Origin: Asparagopsis taxiformis
Taxonomy: Eukaryota > Rhodophyta > Florideophyceae > Bonnemaisoniales > Bonnemaisoniaceae
DNA: 21,573 nt
Direction: 5' to 3'
NCBI GenBank assembly: GCA_030407315.1
Contig: JALQPE010002595.1
Span: 1-21,573, forward strand
Shown: piece by piece, positions 1 through 9,702 of the stretch
Layout: every line of letters starts with the position of its first letter
Numbering within the stretch: position 1 is the first letter of the stretch
Notes under the pieces: generated by a model
Seen by the model: the letters and a program-made list of their open reading frames with translations, nothing else
Told to the model about the DNA's origin: nothing
Databases searched by the model: none
Position numbers and translations under genes: made by a program

Positions 1-445
1 AGGGTAGGCCAGCCTGGTGCTGCGGAGGAGGCTTGTTCGGTACGATGGTCACGAGCGTTGTGATCATCGACCTTCTCCGCATCCTCTGCCAAGTCGCTGC
101 CTGACGCGATGATAGTCCGGAGCAGGCGAGCTGGGCAGAGGAGCACCAGATCCCTCGACGGCTGGCGCCGCTCGGCAGATTGAGCCGGAAGCGGAGTTGC
201 GGGAACGCCAGCGTCGATTGTCGGGACAACCGCGGGATCGGAAGCGGAAGGGGGGGAGGGGACGGGCTTAGGTGCTGGGCTGAGCTGGGTCAGCGCTGCA
301 GCAGCTCGCAAACGTCCATGGGGACAGGGGGGCCAGAGAAGGAGAAGGAGAGGGAGAAGGAGAGGGAGAAGGAGTGGGAGAATCGTTGTCACGGCGGCTG
401 GCAGAGCGCACCTGGCGGTCGAAAGCGTGGGGGATTGTTGAGCAT
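1..445 (-). CDS. Possible two-exon gene 5' part, running off left edge
   Basis: One minus-strand frame stays open from about 576 to base 1 but has no ATG. A two-exon model supplies one. Exon 1 is 445-412, starting MLNNPPRFRPP. An intron at 411-296 has a GTGCGC donor, a long CT-rich tract and a CAG acceptor. Exon 2 is 295-1 and joins in the same frame. The product would be rich in Pro, Ala and Ser, then more charged near the edge (GSDLAEDAEKVDDHNARDH). I recognise no domain. The CT-rich tract is a (GGAGAA)-like microsatellite on the plus strand at 337-380, so the acceptor tract could simply be the microsatellite. Other readings are a non-coding leader or chance. Confidence 0.22.
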
Positions 446-650
446 TGCTTTGGTGAAGTGATTGACAAACGAAGAGTGAAAGATTGAGAAAGAGAGAAGA
501 AGATCTGAACGACAAGCTGTTTTGCTGCGTAAGCTGAGTAAGATAGGCGAAACTTAGAGATCTGACATATTCCTATTAGTATACACCCTGGTAATGATAT
601 TCAGCGGTTGACCAATCCGAACCTTCCACATCACTTTTCGTTGTACGACA
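446..650. other. Spacer with nothing recognised
   Basis: Purine-rich sequence (many GAGAA/AAGA words) and then AT-rich sequence up to the first palindrome cluster. I see no gene, RNA or clear regulatory site. Confidence 0.4.
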
Positions 651-651
651 A

Positions 652-971
652 TTACAGCTCAGGCAGTTTACCAAGGATCCTTACAGCAAAGCCATCGTTA
701 CGATGACTTTGCTGTAAGGAAACGTTTTCATTACAGAGGCCAGGAATTTTTTTACCGGGTAAAGAAATCATGGCCACTGTAATGTTTGTTTCCTGACAGC
801 AAAGTCATCGTTACGATGACTTGCTGTAAGAAAACGTTTTCATTACAGCGGCCAGGAATTTTTTTACCGGGTAAAGAAATCATGGCCACTGTAATGAAAC
901 CTTTCCTTACAGCAAAGTCATCGTAACGATGACTTTGCTGTAAGCATCCTGGTAAACTGCTCCATCTGTAA
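652..971. repeat. Palindrome cluster 1, foldback-like element
   Basis: Three near-identical 39-bp palindromes lie at 680-718, 793-830 and 906-944. Each arm reads CTTACAGCAAAGTCATCGT with a single unpaired centre base, T, T and A in order. The second copy has lost one base and the first has one mismatch. Each spacer is itself a dyad: CATTACAG..GCCA, then TTTACCGGGTAAA (751-763 and 863-875), then TGGCCACTGTAATG. The whole block has inverted ends, GCAGTTTACC at 663-672 and GGTAAACTGC at 951-960, with outer TTACAG (652) and CTGTAA (966). It looks like a non-autonomous foldback or MITE-like element, or the terminal repeat region of a larger transposon. Confidence 0.8.
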
Positions 972-1507
972 GCCGTTGGTCTCAACCCTCGCTCTCGTTT
1001 CTGTTGTCCTCCATCATCTCCACCTACCTTCCCCCTACACACCACCTCTCTATGTCACTCTGCCCCCCTTTGGTGCATGAAATATTTTCTTACCACTGCC
1101 ATAGTCTACACATACTGCTGCCTTCATACCTCTGCATGCCTACCCTTCAATCTTTCTTCCATCTTTCTCTACCGTGCTAGGCTTAGACCATGCTCTGTGC
1201 ACATCTGACTTACTTAATATCATTGTATAGTTAGAAACTAGAATAATAATTACATCACTAGAGTACACTGCAAATGTTAGTAACTATGGTTGGTGTGGTA
1301 CACAACACCCTACCTCCTTCATGAGTAAACTTTGCGCACAGAACCGTTCAATACCAGGTAGTGCAGCCAGCGCAAACCAGGCTTGCACGACGCAGAGTGC
1401 TCCCCAGAGCCGTCAACAGTCGTCCAAACCATCGTTGTACGATGTTCCGGCTCCACACTTCCCTTCTCACCCTTCCCAGGGTGGGAGACGGACGAAACTC
1501 CCAACCG
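972..1507. other. Gene-free spacer between clusters 1 and 2
   Basis: CT-rich sequence followed by AT-rich sequence. The short frames here are broken, carry no recognisable motif and run into the palindromes. I see no gene or RNA. Confidence 0.5.
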
Positions 1508-1793
1508 CTTACAGCCGAAGCCGTTTACCCGGGATGCTTACAGCAAAGTCATCGTTACGATGACTTTGCTGTAAGGAAAGGTTTGATTACAGTGGTGAGA
1601 AAATTTTACCGGGTAAAAAAATCAGCAAGAATTTTTTACCCGGTAAAAAATTGTGGCCGCTGTAATGATTTGATTTCTTACAGCAAAGTCATCGTTACGA
1701 TGACTTTGCTGTAAGAAATCAAATCATTACAGCAAAGTCATCGTAACGATGACTTTGCTGTCAGCACCCCAGCGAAACTGCATCATCTGTAAG
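1508..1793. repeat. Palindrome cluster 2, related to cluster 1
   Basis: Three palindromes lie at 1537-1575 (centre T), 1677-1715 (centre T) and 1726-1764 (centre A, right arm end altered to CTGTCAG). The first spacer holds two odd palindromes, TTTACCGGGTAAA and TTTACCCGGTAAA, which differ only in the centre base. The ends are inverted and related to those of cluster 1: GCCGTTTACC at 1520-1529 against a degenerate AGCGAAACTGC at 1771-1781, with outer CTTACAG (1508) and CTGTAAG (1787). The second and third palindromes are separated by only about 10 bp, unlike the 110-bp pitch elsewhere, so one spacer has been lost here. Confidence 0.8.
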
Positions 1794-2014
1794 CCTTCCT
1801 CACCTCAATGTTGTAACCAAAGACGACTGCGATATTACCTTGTTCTATTCTAGTAGTGCCCACCATAGTTTCCTCCCCTTCTCATATTAAATTGAGTATT
1901 GTATATCTCTCGACCCGTCTACATACGCAAACGTCATGTACTAGCCTAACTTTCATCGTTTACTTGAAGGCGGCCTTGATGCCTGCCATAGAATGCTATT
2001 AAGAACTAATTTCA
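1794..2014. other. Spacer downstream of the oxygenase gene
   Basis: AT-rich sequence between palindrome cluster 2 and the 3' end of the minus-strand oxygenase gene. It would hold that gene's 3' untranslated region. No repeat or gene is seen. Confidence 0.4.
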
Positions 2015-3255
2015 TCAGATATCTAAACGCTCCCAGTAGTTGACATTGAAGGGAGGCTGTAGCAACTTCTCCTGGAAGTTCGCAGTGATAGATGGGACCG
2101 GATAGGATGCTGGTACCTCACCGAAGAACGACCCTCCGCGAATCCCATTCCTCCGTGATACACGTCCGTTCGGCATACAAGCAGGGAATACGGTGGGATG
2201 CGCACGTTCGTCACTGGCACGCGGTACTTTTCTTTCGCTGGATGACTTAGGCACACATGGCTGAACTTGGCGATACGAATGATGAACCCATCCGCACCAG
2301 CAGCCATCATGAAATATGATGGCGAGTTGAGAGGACCAGTTCCAGTTCCCTCACGGACGGGAACATCGGTATGCATAAGTTGCTCCTGACTACCTTCTGC
2401 GGTCAAAATCAGACGAAGACCCGTTTCTGGAAAGACCACCGCTTCTTCTCTTCCAAACCCGAGCTTCAGGTTCTCCGCACAAATCGCCTTACCTAGCTCC
2501 AGAATCAGCTTGTTCCTGTACTGCCGCGCGCTTTCTTGCTCAAGGTCATCGCAGATGCTTTTCCGGTCCGTCTTGAATACACCAGTGCTGTCTTTCGGTC
2601 GAAGTGGTTTCCACGGGTTCTTCTGACTTGCACTTGAGCCACTTGTAGTACCTTGGAATGTGCTGGCCATCTGTGTGAATAACTCGTGCGTAGCTGCTCC
2701 CACTGTAGTAGAAGAGAAAATGTCTTGCAACACCACGTAACCAAGCTCGTCGATCATTCTTCTCTGGTAGCTGAAGTATTGTTGGCTTTCACAAGAACCG
2801 AGGGGACATACCAAAGTAGAGTAGCCTGCAGCTGCTTCCATTATCTCCGTCCGGATTGTATCAATGTCTTCTTCTGTGATATAATACTTCATTCTCGAGT
2901 TGGAAGGAACGCATAAAGGCAGCTTCTCAGGTATGTCCTCTGCGAATGTGCGGTCTGGAAGGGAGTTTTCTTGCTCGTCAGTGAAGAGTGGTGCTTCTTC
3001 TCCAGTCGTTCGTTTTCTTGCATTGACTCTACTCTTCTTTTCCCGGGGAGGCCCAATCTCAATGTTGTCATCCGGCGTATTGGGCTCAGAAAACTTCGCG
3101 CTAGTATCTTCCCTTCTTCGCTTCTTATGCAACCTGGACTCGTTTTCATCGCCGCTTCCACCAGAACTCCTGCTTCTTCCCGAATTCTCCTTGTCCACTT
3201 CGGCCGGGCTAGTGCTGTAAGTTTCTGGTGTCCTGATTCGAAGTTTCAATATCAC
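2015..3255 (-). CDS. 2OG-Fe(II) oxygenase-like protein, frame broken near C-terminus
   Basis: The 410-residue frame (3255-2023) starts with a basic, Ser/Glu-rich disordered part containing HKKRRRED (residues 43-50). A compact domain follows from about residue 122. It opens with MIDELGYVVLQDIF (167-180), as in phytanoyl-CoA-type dioxygenases. It holds a likely iron site, H295-T-D297 (codons near 2373-2365) and H367 in YHGGMGF (near 2157), with R380 in SVRYQ as a candidate 2-oxoglutarate ligand. After RYQH the better protein (YPVPSITANF..NYWERLDI) continues in another frame and stops at 2015, implying a one-base loss near 2110-2118. The frame has no ATG before residue 122 (about 2892). It either starts there as a 289-residue protein or is the C-terminal part of the upstream gene, whose stop overlaps it at 3252-3255. 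The substrate is unknown; nucleic-acid base oxidation is an inference from context. Confidence 0.6.
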
Positions 3256-5274
3256 AGAGCGGTTCTGCGCATCTCCAGCTTGTTTCCAGGCGTGTCTATG
3301 TCCATGCGACCACTATTGTCCAAGTTGATATCCAGACTTTGCGTATCGCCGCTTTGTTTCCTTCCCTGAGGAAGATCTTCTCTGACAATCCTTCCCGGCG
3401 AATTATCCCTGGCACGACTTTCCCGCTCTGCCCTTGAAGCTGAAAGACGTTCCTGTTCTTTTTGGAGAACAGCAAGACGTTCTGCTTCCCTCTTCTCAGC
3501 TGCTGCAAGACGCGTGGCAGGACGTTCCTGTCCTCCCTCTTTTGCTGCGGCAGGACGGTCTTCTGCTTCTTTCGGGGTGCTCAGAGGTGCCTCTTCTATT
3601 GCTTTCGTCGCGACAGCAGGAATCACTTCTTCAGCCACCACATTTGGAGTAATTTCCTGTTCTTCCTCCACAACAGCAGAAACTTCCTGCTCTGCTTGGG
3701 CTTCGGCAGATACTCCTTCTTCTGCTTGAACAGGACCAGAAGTTTCCACAGTTTCCTTCTCTGTAGAATTATTTCCCTGTTCTGCGGCAGTAGGTGCTTC
3801 TTCGTCTTCTGCTTTGGCGCCATCAACAAGTGCTTTTTCTATTTCTCCGGGGGTCATGCGATTCCGTTCCCTCTCCTCCTCCGCTTTCGTCTCCTGCATT
3901 GCCTTTGTCCCGGTAGCATATTCCAGTTTGTCGTAAAAACTGTTTGTAAACATCCCGTTCTTGGTTCTCAGACTGCTACTGTCTACCACGTCGTCATGAA
4001 AGTCGACAAGGACGAATACAATGCGCTCTCCAATGCGATGATCATTATCCCCGACCTCCTTCGCGTTTTCTGCTGCCAAATCCGTTCGCACGAATTCCTC
4101 CATCGTTGCAGAGTTCAACCACTTGCGGACGACCTCTGCCATATCATAGATGGCCAACAGAGCCAGTAGCCAAGTGCGCATCGTGAACGGACTTCCGCTT
4201 CCGATATTTCTGACAAGTCCTCTCTTCCTCCTCATCCTTGTCCACGACGCTGTCATCTCGAGCACAAACCACTGGAACCACTCCTTATCGCGCGTCCCGC
4301 GTCCGTCCGTGCCATTGCGGAATATTGCGTTATTGACAAGATCGAGCACGCACCCGTACATATCGGCAGAGTCAATTCGAGAAAAGTCCGGATCTCTTCC
4401 CTCGGTTCTTGCATCCTCGATTTCTCTGTTCCTATCCAAAGCATTGTAAACGCTAGGGATAGAGCTCCAGTACACGAAAGCAACGCTGTCTGTGCGATTG
4501 AACCCCTTCGCAATGTTGATGTACTGCCTATACGAGTTCTCCGAACGGTTCCTGTCGGACGGCAGAATATAGCTCACTTCTTTCAGAATAGGAATAAGCC
4601 GGACAACAGGAAGATCCATCTGGTTGGAAAACCTGAGAAACTCTATGACCGCACACACATTGTCGGCAATGCTCACAGAAGCGACATCGTGAGTTTTGTA
4701 TATTGGCTTCGAGAGACAGTTTCAGAACCTCCAGCGCATCGAAAATTAGACGCCCGTTCGGCGCAATCAACTGTTGTACCCAAACCAATTCCAAGGAATC
4801 CCTGTTCTTTCCTGAGTACTTCTCCAGGCATAGTTGCAGAGCAGCTATGCGATGAGAGCCATCGATGCAGTAAAACTCGTCTCCTTCGTTATCTTCCATT
4901 TTGCAGACTGTAATCATAGTTCCAGTGGTAGAGAAACCTCTATCCATGAAAATGCTGGCCAGTTCGTTTACACGACCCGGTCGCACCAAACGGGAGGTCA
5001 CTGTCGGAAATTTCACTTTGCGAGGATCAACTTGCACTTTAGAAGAGCTGTACTGAGCAATAGTGATGCTTTTCTCTTCAGCAGAAGGAGAATTGCTCTT
5101 CTCCGCTGTAGTATTCATGATACTATTGTCTCCCATTGTAATCCCTGCAATCTCAGTTCGTTCAATCGGTTCTCTGTTCAAATGTTGTGTAGACGATGAA
5201 ATCCACAATTGTGGTACCTCCGAGTGCGCTTCCCGTCTCTCAGCTTCCTCTCTTATACTGTCCGGACAAGACAT
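3252..5274 (-). CDS. ParB/sulfiredoxin-fold protein with charged C-terminal region, one frameshift
   Basis: The gene starts at ATG 5274. Residues 80-195 resemble the ParB N-terminal/sulfiredoxin-like fold: a VDPRKVKFP entry strand, then FYCIDGSHRIAALQLCLEKY (133-152) matching the conserved GxHR-A core, then VWVQQLI and a helix LEVLKLSLEANIQ. The frame then runs into unlikely Cys/Ser-rich sequence and stops at 4528. An overlapping frame continues sensibly (THDVASVSIADNV..) from an AAAA run at 4694-4697 (TTTT on plus) to 3252; one A fewer would join them. The continuation has a helical region (VIEFLRF.., WLLALLAIYDMAEVVRKWL), then about 200 residues rich in Glu, Ala and Arg, probably coiled or disordered. 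I see no HTH. The end overlaps the oxygenase frame, so a single ParB-linker-oxygenase polypeptide is possible. The exact ParB-family role (nuclease, CTPase or DNA binding) cannot be told. Confidence 0.55.
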
Positions 5275-5950
5275 TCCCTACCTACGTTCAGTCCTGATGA
5301 ACCTTACGCTGCACCCGCTCAGCACCTCTGACTCTACCTGATCCTGATACCTCCACAAAGCGTTTAGCCCTTTCCATCAATCTACACCTAATAGTATGTA
5401 CCTCTAGCGCATATAATGCAATCGAACCCGTTTACCTCACCACGTCAATTATCATTCATATTCCAACAACCTATTTCATCCACACTCTCCACCTCGCTTC
5501 TTCTTCCGTACCATTGATTCCTATCAATCGATTCTACGTGAGTTTTATACATTTACTACGATCCACCTCTCCTACAAGTCTGAAAAATTCATTTCTACAC
5601 TAACTTTTGCTACTCACAAATGAACGGTTCCCGTGCAGGCCACTGCTTGAATTTCTTCCTATTGGCGTACTCGGCTGCAAAGGATTCATAGACTATTTAA
5701 ACGGTGATCATATAAATGGTTTTCAATGTGCTCCAATGGACAATACACCAAAGAACATCAATATGAATTCATTTCAACTACCTATTCACTACTGCGATTC
5801 AGTTTTCTTGCATACCAAATCTCATTGCGTTCCTACCCTAGTCGATTCAAAATGCTTCCTCCTCGTCAGTTGATCAATATTCCTTATTCCTTACAACGAG
5901 CAGGTCCTCTGGACATCCTAAAGTTGGTTACTTAACCTTAACTATCGATG
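5275..5950. other. Upstream region of the ParB-like gene, no gene seen
   Basis: AT-rich sequence between the ParB-like start and palindrome cluster 3. The short plus-strand frames at 5607-5935 have no recognisable domain and overlap one another. The segment next to 5274 presumably holds the promoter, but I find no convincing core element. Confidence 0.4.
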
Positions 5951-5952
5951 AA

Positions 5953-6492
5953 TTTGCTGTAATGAAACGTTTTCTTACAGCAAAGTCATCGTTACGATGA
6001 CTTTGCTGTAAGAAAAGAAAACATTACAGCAGCCATGATTTCTTTACCGGGTAAAAAAATTGTGGCCGCTGTAATGAAACGTTTTCTTACAGCAAAGTCA
6101 TCGTTACGATGACTTTGCTGTAAGAAAAGAAAACATTACAGTAGCCATGATTCTTTACCGGGTAAAAAATTGTGGCCGCTGTAATGAAACGTTTTCTTAC
6201 AGCAAAGTCATCGTAACGATGACTTTGCTGTAAGAAAGCAAATCATTACAGCGGCCACAATTTTTTTACCCGGTAAAATTTCTTGCTGATTTTTTACCCG
6301 GTAAAAAATTCTTCGGCCACTGCAAGGAAACGGTTCCTTACAGCAAAGTCATCGTTACGATGACTTTGCTGTAAGAAAGCAAATCATTACAGCTGCCACG
6401 ATTTTTTTACCCGGTAAAAACATTCTTGGCCACTGTAATGGAAACGTTTTCTTACAGCAAAGTCATCGTAACGATGACTTTGCTGTAAGCAT
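5953..6492. repeat. Palindrome cluster 3, five copies
   Basis: Five 39-bp palindromes of the same sequence as clusters 1 and 2 lie at 5974-6012 (T), 6086-6124 (T), 6196-6234 (A), 6337-6375 (T) and 6451-6489 (A); the letter is the unpaired centre base. Pitch is 112, 110, 141 and 114 bp. Spacers again carry CATTACAGC-GCCA, TTTACC[C/G]GGTAAA and TGGCC[A/G]CTGTAATG dyads. The longer spacer (6235-6336) carries two TTTACCCGGTAAA cores, like the first spacer of cluster 2. It lies between the 3' end of the transposase gene and the ParB-like gene. It resembles the clustered subterminal motifs of CACTA-type transposons, but no element boundary was found. Confidence 0.8.
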
Positions 6493-6609
6493 ACCTCCCT
6501 CCATCCTCTCAGATCCTCTCCCCACTACTTTGCACCAATCCACCACCGCCCTAGAGTGTACAATTCATATGTGATGCATCTGGTTATTCATTTTATTCTT
6601 CCCTAAAAA

Positions 6610-9600
6610 TCATGCAGCCCTCGGTGGAAATCCGTCTCGCCTACATAGTGCATATATCTCTCCACCCTCCAGCAGTCCGGGTCCGTGCCTTACCTCCCTC
6701 ATGTTCTCATCATATTCGCATACACTCCCATTGCAATAGTGCATACCAAACACCTCAGTGACTCCCTCACTCATCTCCACAATTACTGTTCGTCGCCTCT
6801 CTTCGACCTTGAACACTCCTTCATCAGTTTTTTGCAAACCCAGGCAAACTCCATAAGCTGTACCTTGCTCATCTCTCGCACTCTCGTTCCTCAGGATAAA
6901 GAACGCTAGAACAATAAAAAACCGCGGTTCATAATTAATTCTTCCCCGCATTATCTCTGATGTGAGACGAGACGCCGGGTACAGAATCGCTTGTGAAGTT
7001 GCACCATCCTCACATTTCATCTGTTCAGGGCAAACAGCATGGATGATAGCTCCTGATTCTAGAGAGCCAGACCTCTGCACTGTTTTCCTTCCCCACTCTG
7101 TCGTAGTGCTTCTAGAAACTCTTCTCACCCATTCGGCATACTTTCCACACCCGCTTGTTCCGCTTCCGTACCTTTCGGTAAAGAACCGTTTGAAAACACC
7201 TACAGCACCCTCTGCCATATCACATTTTCCATTCATGTACTCCTTGACCTCGTCAATAGATATACCTCCATGCCCTCTCCACGTCACAATTTCACCATCC
7301 GCCGACAATATCTTTCCTCGACGCTGGGAGAGAAGCTGGAGAACCGGTTCCTGGAAGCAGTTTTTCACTACCTCGTCTTCCACATCTATTTCTCTCCCTA
7401 GCTCCTGTGAAAGAACGTTGACCATTTGAGAGCATTCGGACGAGGACCAATGTTGTGGCTCCATGCCGATTTCGCGCAAAACAATGGCCACTCTCGTCTG
7501 CCAGTCATCCGCAAGAACTAATTCCAGCGCTGAAAGCTGTTCGCTTTGGTGATTGGACATTCTCACACCTTTCTTCAGCGGCTGATGCATCCGTTCGAAT
7601 ATAAGCTCCTGCACGTGCTTCACAGAGCCGTAGGCAGGAAGCGTATGAACACAAAACTCGACAAGACGATGAACATTAGGCTTGTCCAAATGTGCTCCTG
7701 CTCCCTTCACTTTCCGACAATACTCATTCAACGTCTCCACGTAGTCTACAGTTCTTCCCAGAATGTATTCATTCCTGCCACCTTCTCCGTCAGCCGTCTC
7801 TACTTCATGGGGACCGTCTTTCCACCATACGGGCATGAAACTAATACACGAAACCAGCTTCTGAAACATCACTACTAGTTTGACGGCCCCATCAAATTTT
7901 TCACGATGACCTTCCCCTTTCCCATCCATCATTCGAGCTGCGTTTTCGAATGCCATAGGTGCTATCAGAAGCACACTGAATATGTCACTCATGTTCATGG
8001 AAAGCAGATTGTTGGTTCCAAATAAACGGTTCTGCCTTCCCATCCTGAACTTCTTCAGAGCGCCCAGAATTTGCAATTCAGCTACCTCTCGAATTCGTGG
8101 GCTGGCAGCTGAAATACAAGCGTTCAGTACATCTTGTGCCAGTCCAGACAATAGATGGTCAGGTGCTATCACTGCGGAACGGTACGGGTCAAAAATTGCT
8201 GGGACAACTGAAACTCCGTTTTCCGTCTTCGGTACTTCTTCCTGCACTGCTTCCAAGGAAGTGCTCAGGACATGAAATGGTAAATCTTCCCCTTCTTCTG
8301 CAGCCAGTCCGAGAGTGCGAAGCTGGGTTTCTGTGGCATCCTTACGTGTCGATGCATTCCGATACTTGCTCCTGGCATGCGTCGATGTTTGCCCGTTCAC
8401 TACCGAAGTGTATGCATTCTTCGTGCCACCAGTACTGCTCAGGTCATATTTGCGGAAACTGCAGATGTGGCACGGAGAGTTTGATGTGTGTCCAAGAACA
8501 TCCAGGGTATGTGAAACTGCAGGATAGTCTCCAATGCTCCCCACTGGGTCTAGAAATACCACAATATCTTCTCCCTCTGCATTTTTCGTTGGGAAACCCT
8601 CTGTGCTTCCTCGCACTATATCTTGAACGATATATCGCAATACACAATTTGTGGACACTCCCGGAGGTGGCAAACCAATCACTCGAACCGCTTGGTAGCT
8701 TCCCCTTTTCCGAGGTGGTAGATTGAGAGGTAACATATAGCATCCACCAAAACTTCCCTTCCTGCTTGTGAATGGTTCAAAGTCATCCGTGTAAAGGAGA
8801 AATCGGTAAACAAAGTAGTTTCGACCATCCTCCAGCTTTCCCCAACATGGTGCATCTTCTCGCGGAGACGCTGGGTGCCATTGCGACCTGTGGTCTCCGA
8901 AACCATCCGAGAACACCCCTGAAACACGAATTTCTTCATAGTTGGGGCTTCCTAGTCTATCGGGCGGGTTTCTGGCTTCAGCAAAGCTCGCGCCCGGTGA
9001 AAAGCAAAGTAACATGGTGGATGCTTCTCCGACCTGCTCTTTCAAATACCTGTTCACCAATACGACGTGTGGAACAATATCACCCTCTTCCATTCCAATT
9101 GGTAATAGAACGGTTATCACGTCCCCAGCTCGTGTTCCTTTTCCCTTGGCTCCTGCTCCGATTACACATTGCGATATCGCTCGCAGAGCATGCTGCCTCT
9201 CCCATTCCAATAGATGTGACATTCGCGGCTGCAGATATTTTTCGACATGCACATCATGCTCACCGTCGTGTCGAGCCTCATAGGTAACTATGGTCCTAGC
9301 ATGAAGTTCCCACAACGACGTAACCGCCACTCTTCTCCTCTTCGGTTTCCCACCATCTCTGTCATTCTTCCTGAACCCTTTTGCTCTTTCGATGACGGCA
9401 ACCTGACGAGCTCCTGGATGACATCGGATTCGAATTGCTGTTCCATCAGGTACATAAATGTGCTTCAAACCCTTTTTCCCATCGCTGTCAATGGGAACAA
9501 CTGCTGTGCGAACGAATGGGTCGCTCAAAACACCCCTCCTGCACTTTGCAATGAACGAATCTTCAATGCTGCACTCTGCGGTTGATTTTTCTCCTTCCGA

Positions 9601-9702
9601 GCTTCGATTGTTCGCATCACTGCGGAATGCTTTAAAGATTGGTCGAGTCTGGACATCTTTCAGAGCCCATGTGCTTGGGAGTACAATACGAACTTTCGCC
9701 AT
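6610..9702 (-). CDS. CMC (CACTA/Plavaka-like) DDE transposase, main frame
   Basis: An intact 1030-residue frame. The core resembles the tnp2/Plavaka transposase family. LYTDDFEPF (304-311) followed by MLPLNLPP carries the first Asp. VGSIGDYPAVSH (387-398) followed by SPCHICSF carries the second Asp (D392) and a CxxC metal-binding-like pair (C411, C414). APDHLLSGLAQD (513-524) fits the D-H-G block after it. VHRLVEF..AYGSVKHVQELIFERMHQPLK (677-710) carries the likely catalytic Glu (E703). About 300 further residues follow that I cannot assign. It would cut and rejoin transposon ends in the nucleus. It has its own ATG at 9702, but the upstream 250-residue frame reads VEEW just where this one begins MAKVRIVLP. 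One added G near 9700 would fuse the two, so the native protein is probably longer. Confidence 0.65.
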   Translation of the reverse strand: MAKVRIVLPSTWALKDVQTRPIFKAFRSDANNRSSEGEKSTAECSIEDSFIAKCRRGVLSDPFVRTAVVPIDSDGKKGLKHIYVPDGTAIRIRCHPGARQVAVIERAKGFRKNDRDGGKPKRRRVAVTSLWELHARTIVTYEARHDGEHDVHVEKYLQPRMSHLLEWERQHALRAISQCVIGAGAKGKGTRAGDVITVLLPIGMEEGDIVPHVVLVNRYLKEQVGEASTMLLCFSPGASFAEARNPPDRLGSPNYEEIRVSGVFSDGFGDHRSQWHPASPREDAPCWGKLEDGRNYFVYRFLLYTDDFEPFTSRKGSFGGCYMLPLNLPPRKRGSYQAVRVIGLPPPGVSTNCVLRYIVQDIVRGSTEGFPTKNAEGEDIVVFLDPVGSIGDYPAVSHTLDVLGHTSNSPCHICSFRKYDLSSTGGTKNAYTSVVNGQTSTHARSKYRNASTRKDATETQLRTLGLAAEEGEDLPFHVLSTSLEAVQEEVPKTENGVSVVPAIFDPYRSAVIAPDHLLSGLAQDVLNACISAASPRIREVAELQILGALKKFRMGRQNRLFGTNNLLSMNMSDIFSVLLIAPMAFENAARMMDGKGEGHREKFDGAVKLVVMFQKLVSCISFMPVWWKDGPHEVETADGEGGRNEYILGRTVDYVETLNEYCRKVKGAGAHLDKPNVHRLVEFCVHTLPAYGSVKHVQELIFERMHQPLKKGVRMSNHQSEQLSALELVLADDWQTRVAIVLREIGMEPQHWSSSECSQMVNVLSQELGREIDVEDEVVKNCFQEPVLQLLSQRRGKILSADGEIVTWRGHGGISIDEVKEYMNGKCDMAEGAVGVFKRFFTERYGSGTSGCGKYAEWVRRVSRSTTTEWGRKTVQRSGSLESGAIIHAVCPEQMKCEDGATSQAILYPASRLTSEIMRGRINYEPRFFIVLAFFILRNESARDEQGTAYGVCLGLQKTDEGVFKVEERRRTVIVEMSEGVTEVFGMHYCNGSVCEYDENMREVRHGPGLLEGGEIYALCRRDGFPPRAA

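Noticed and set aside
180..461. Plus-strand frame with KEKEREKEREKE
   Set aside because: The charged run is the GGAGAA microsatellite; there is no domain or other support.
680..944. Rho-independent terminators
   Set aside because: The palindromes are AT-balanced, lack a following T run and sit in clusters in a eukaryotic sequence.
3462..4169. 235-residue plus-strand frame rich in Phe, Cys and Ser
   Set aside because: It is the antisense shadow of the Glu/Ala-rich charged region of the minus-strand ParB-like gene.
4528..4700. C-terminal Cys-rich tail of the ParB-like frame as a zinc finger
   Set aside because: The Cys-rich part (CRFCEHCRQCVCGH) begins right at the AAAA run where the other frame becomes protein-like, so it is most likely out-of-frame translation.
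4660..4730. An intron joining the ParB-like domain to the downstream frame
   Set aside because: No good GT donor with branch motif and AG acceptor is seen here, and a one-base change in the AAAA run explains the join more simply.
652..6492. CRISPR-like array of palindromic repeats with spacers
   Set aside because: The spacers are conserved and palindromic themselves, the repeats are long perfect dyads, and the setting is eukaryotic with transposon genes and no cas genes.
8097..8726. 209-residue plus-strand frame
   Set aside because: It lies antisense to the conserved catalytic core of the transposase and has no motif of its own.
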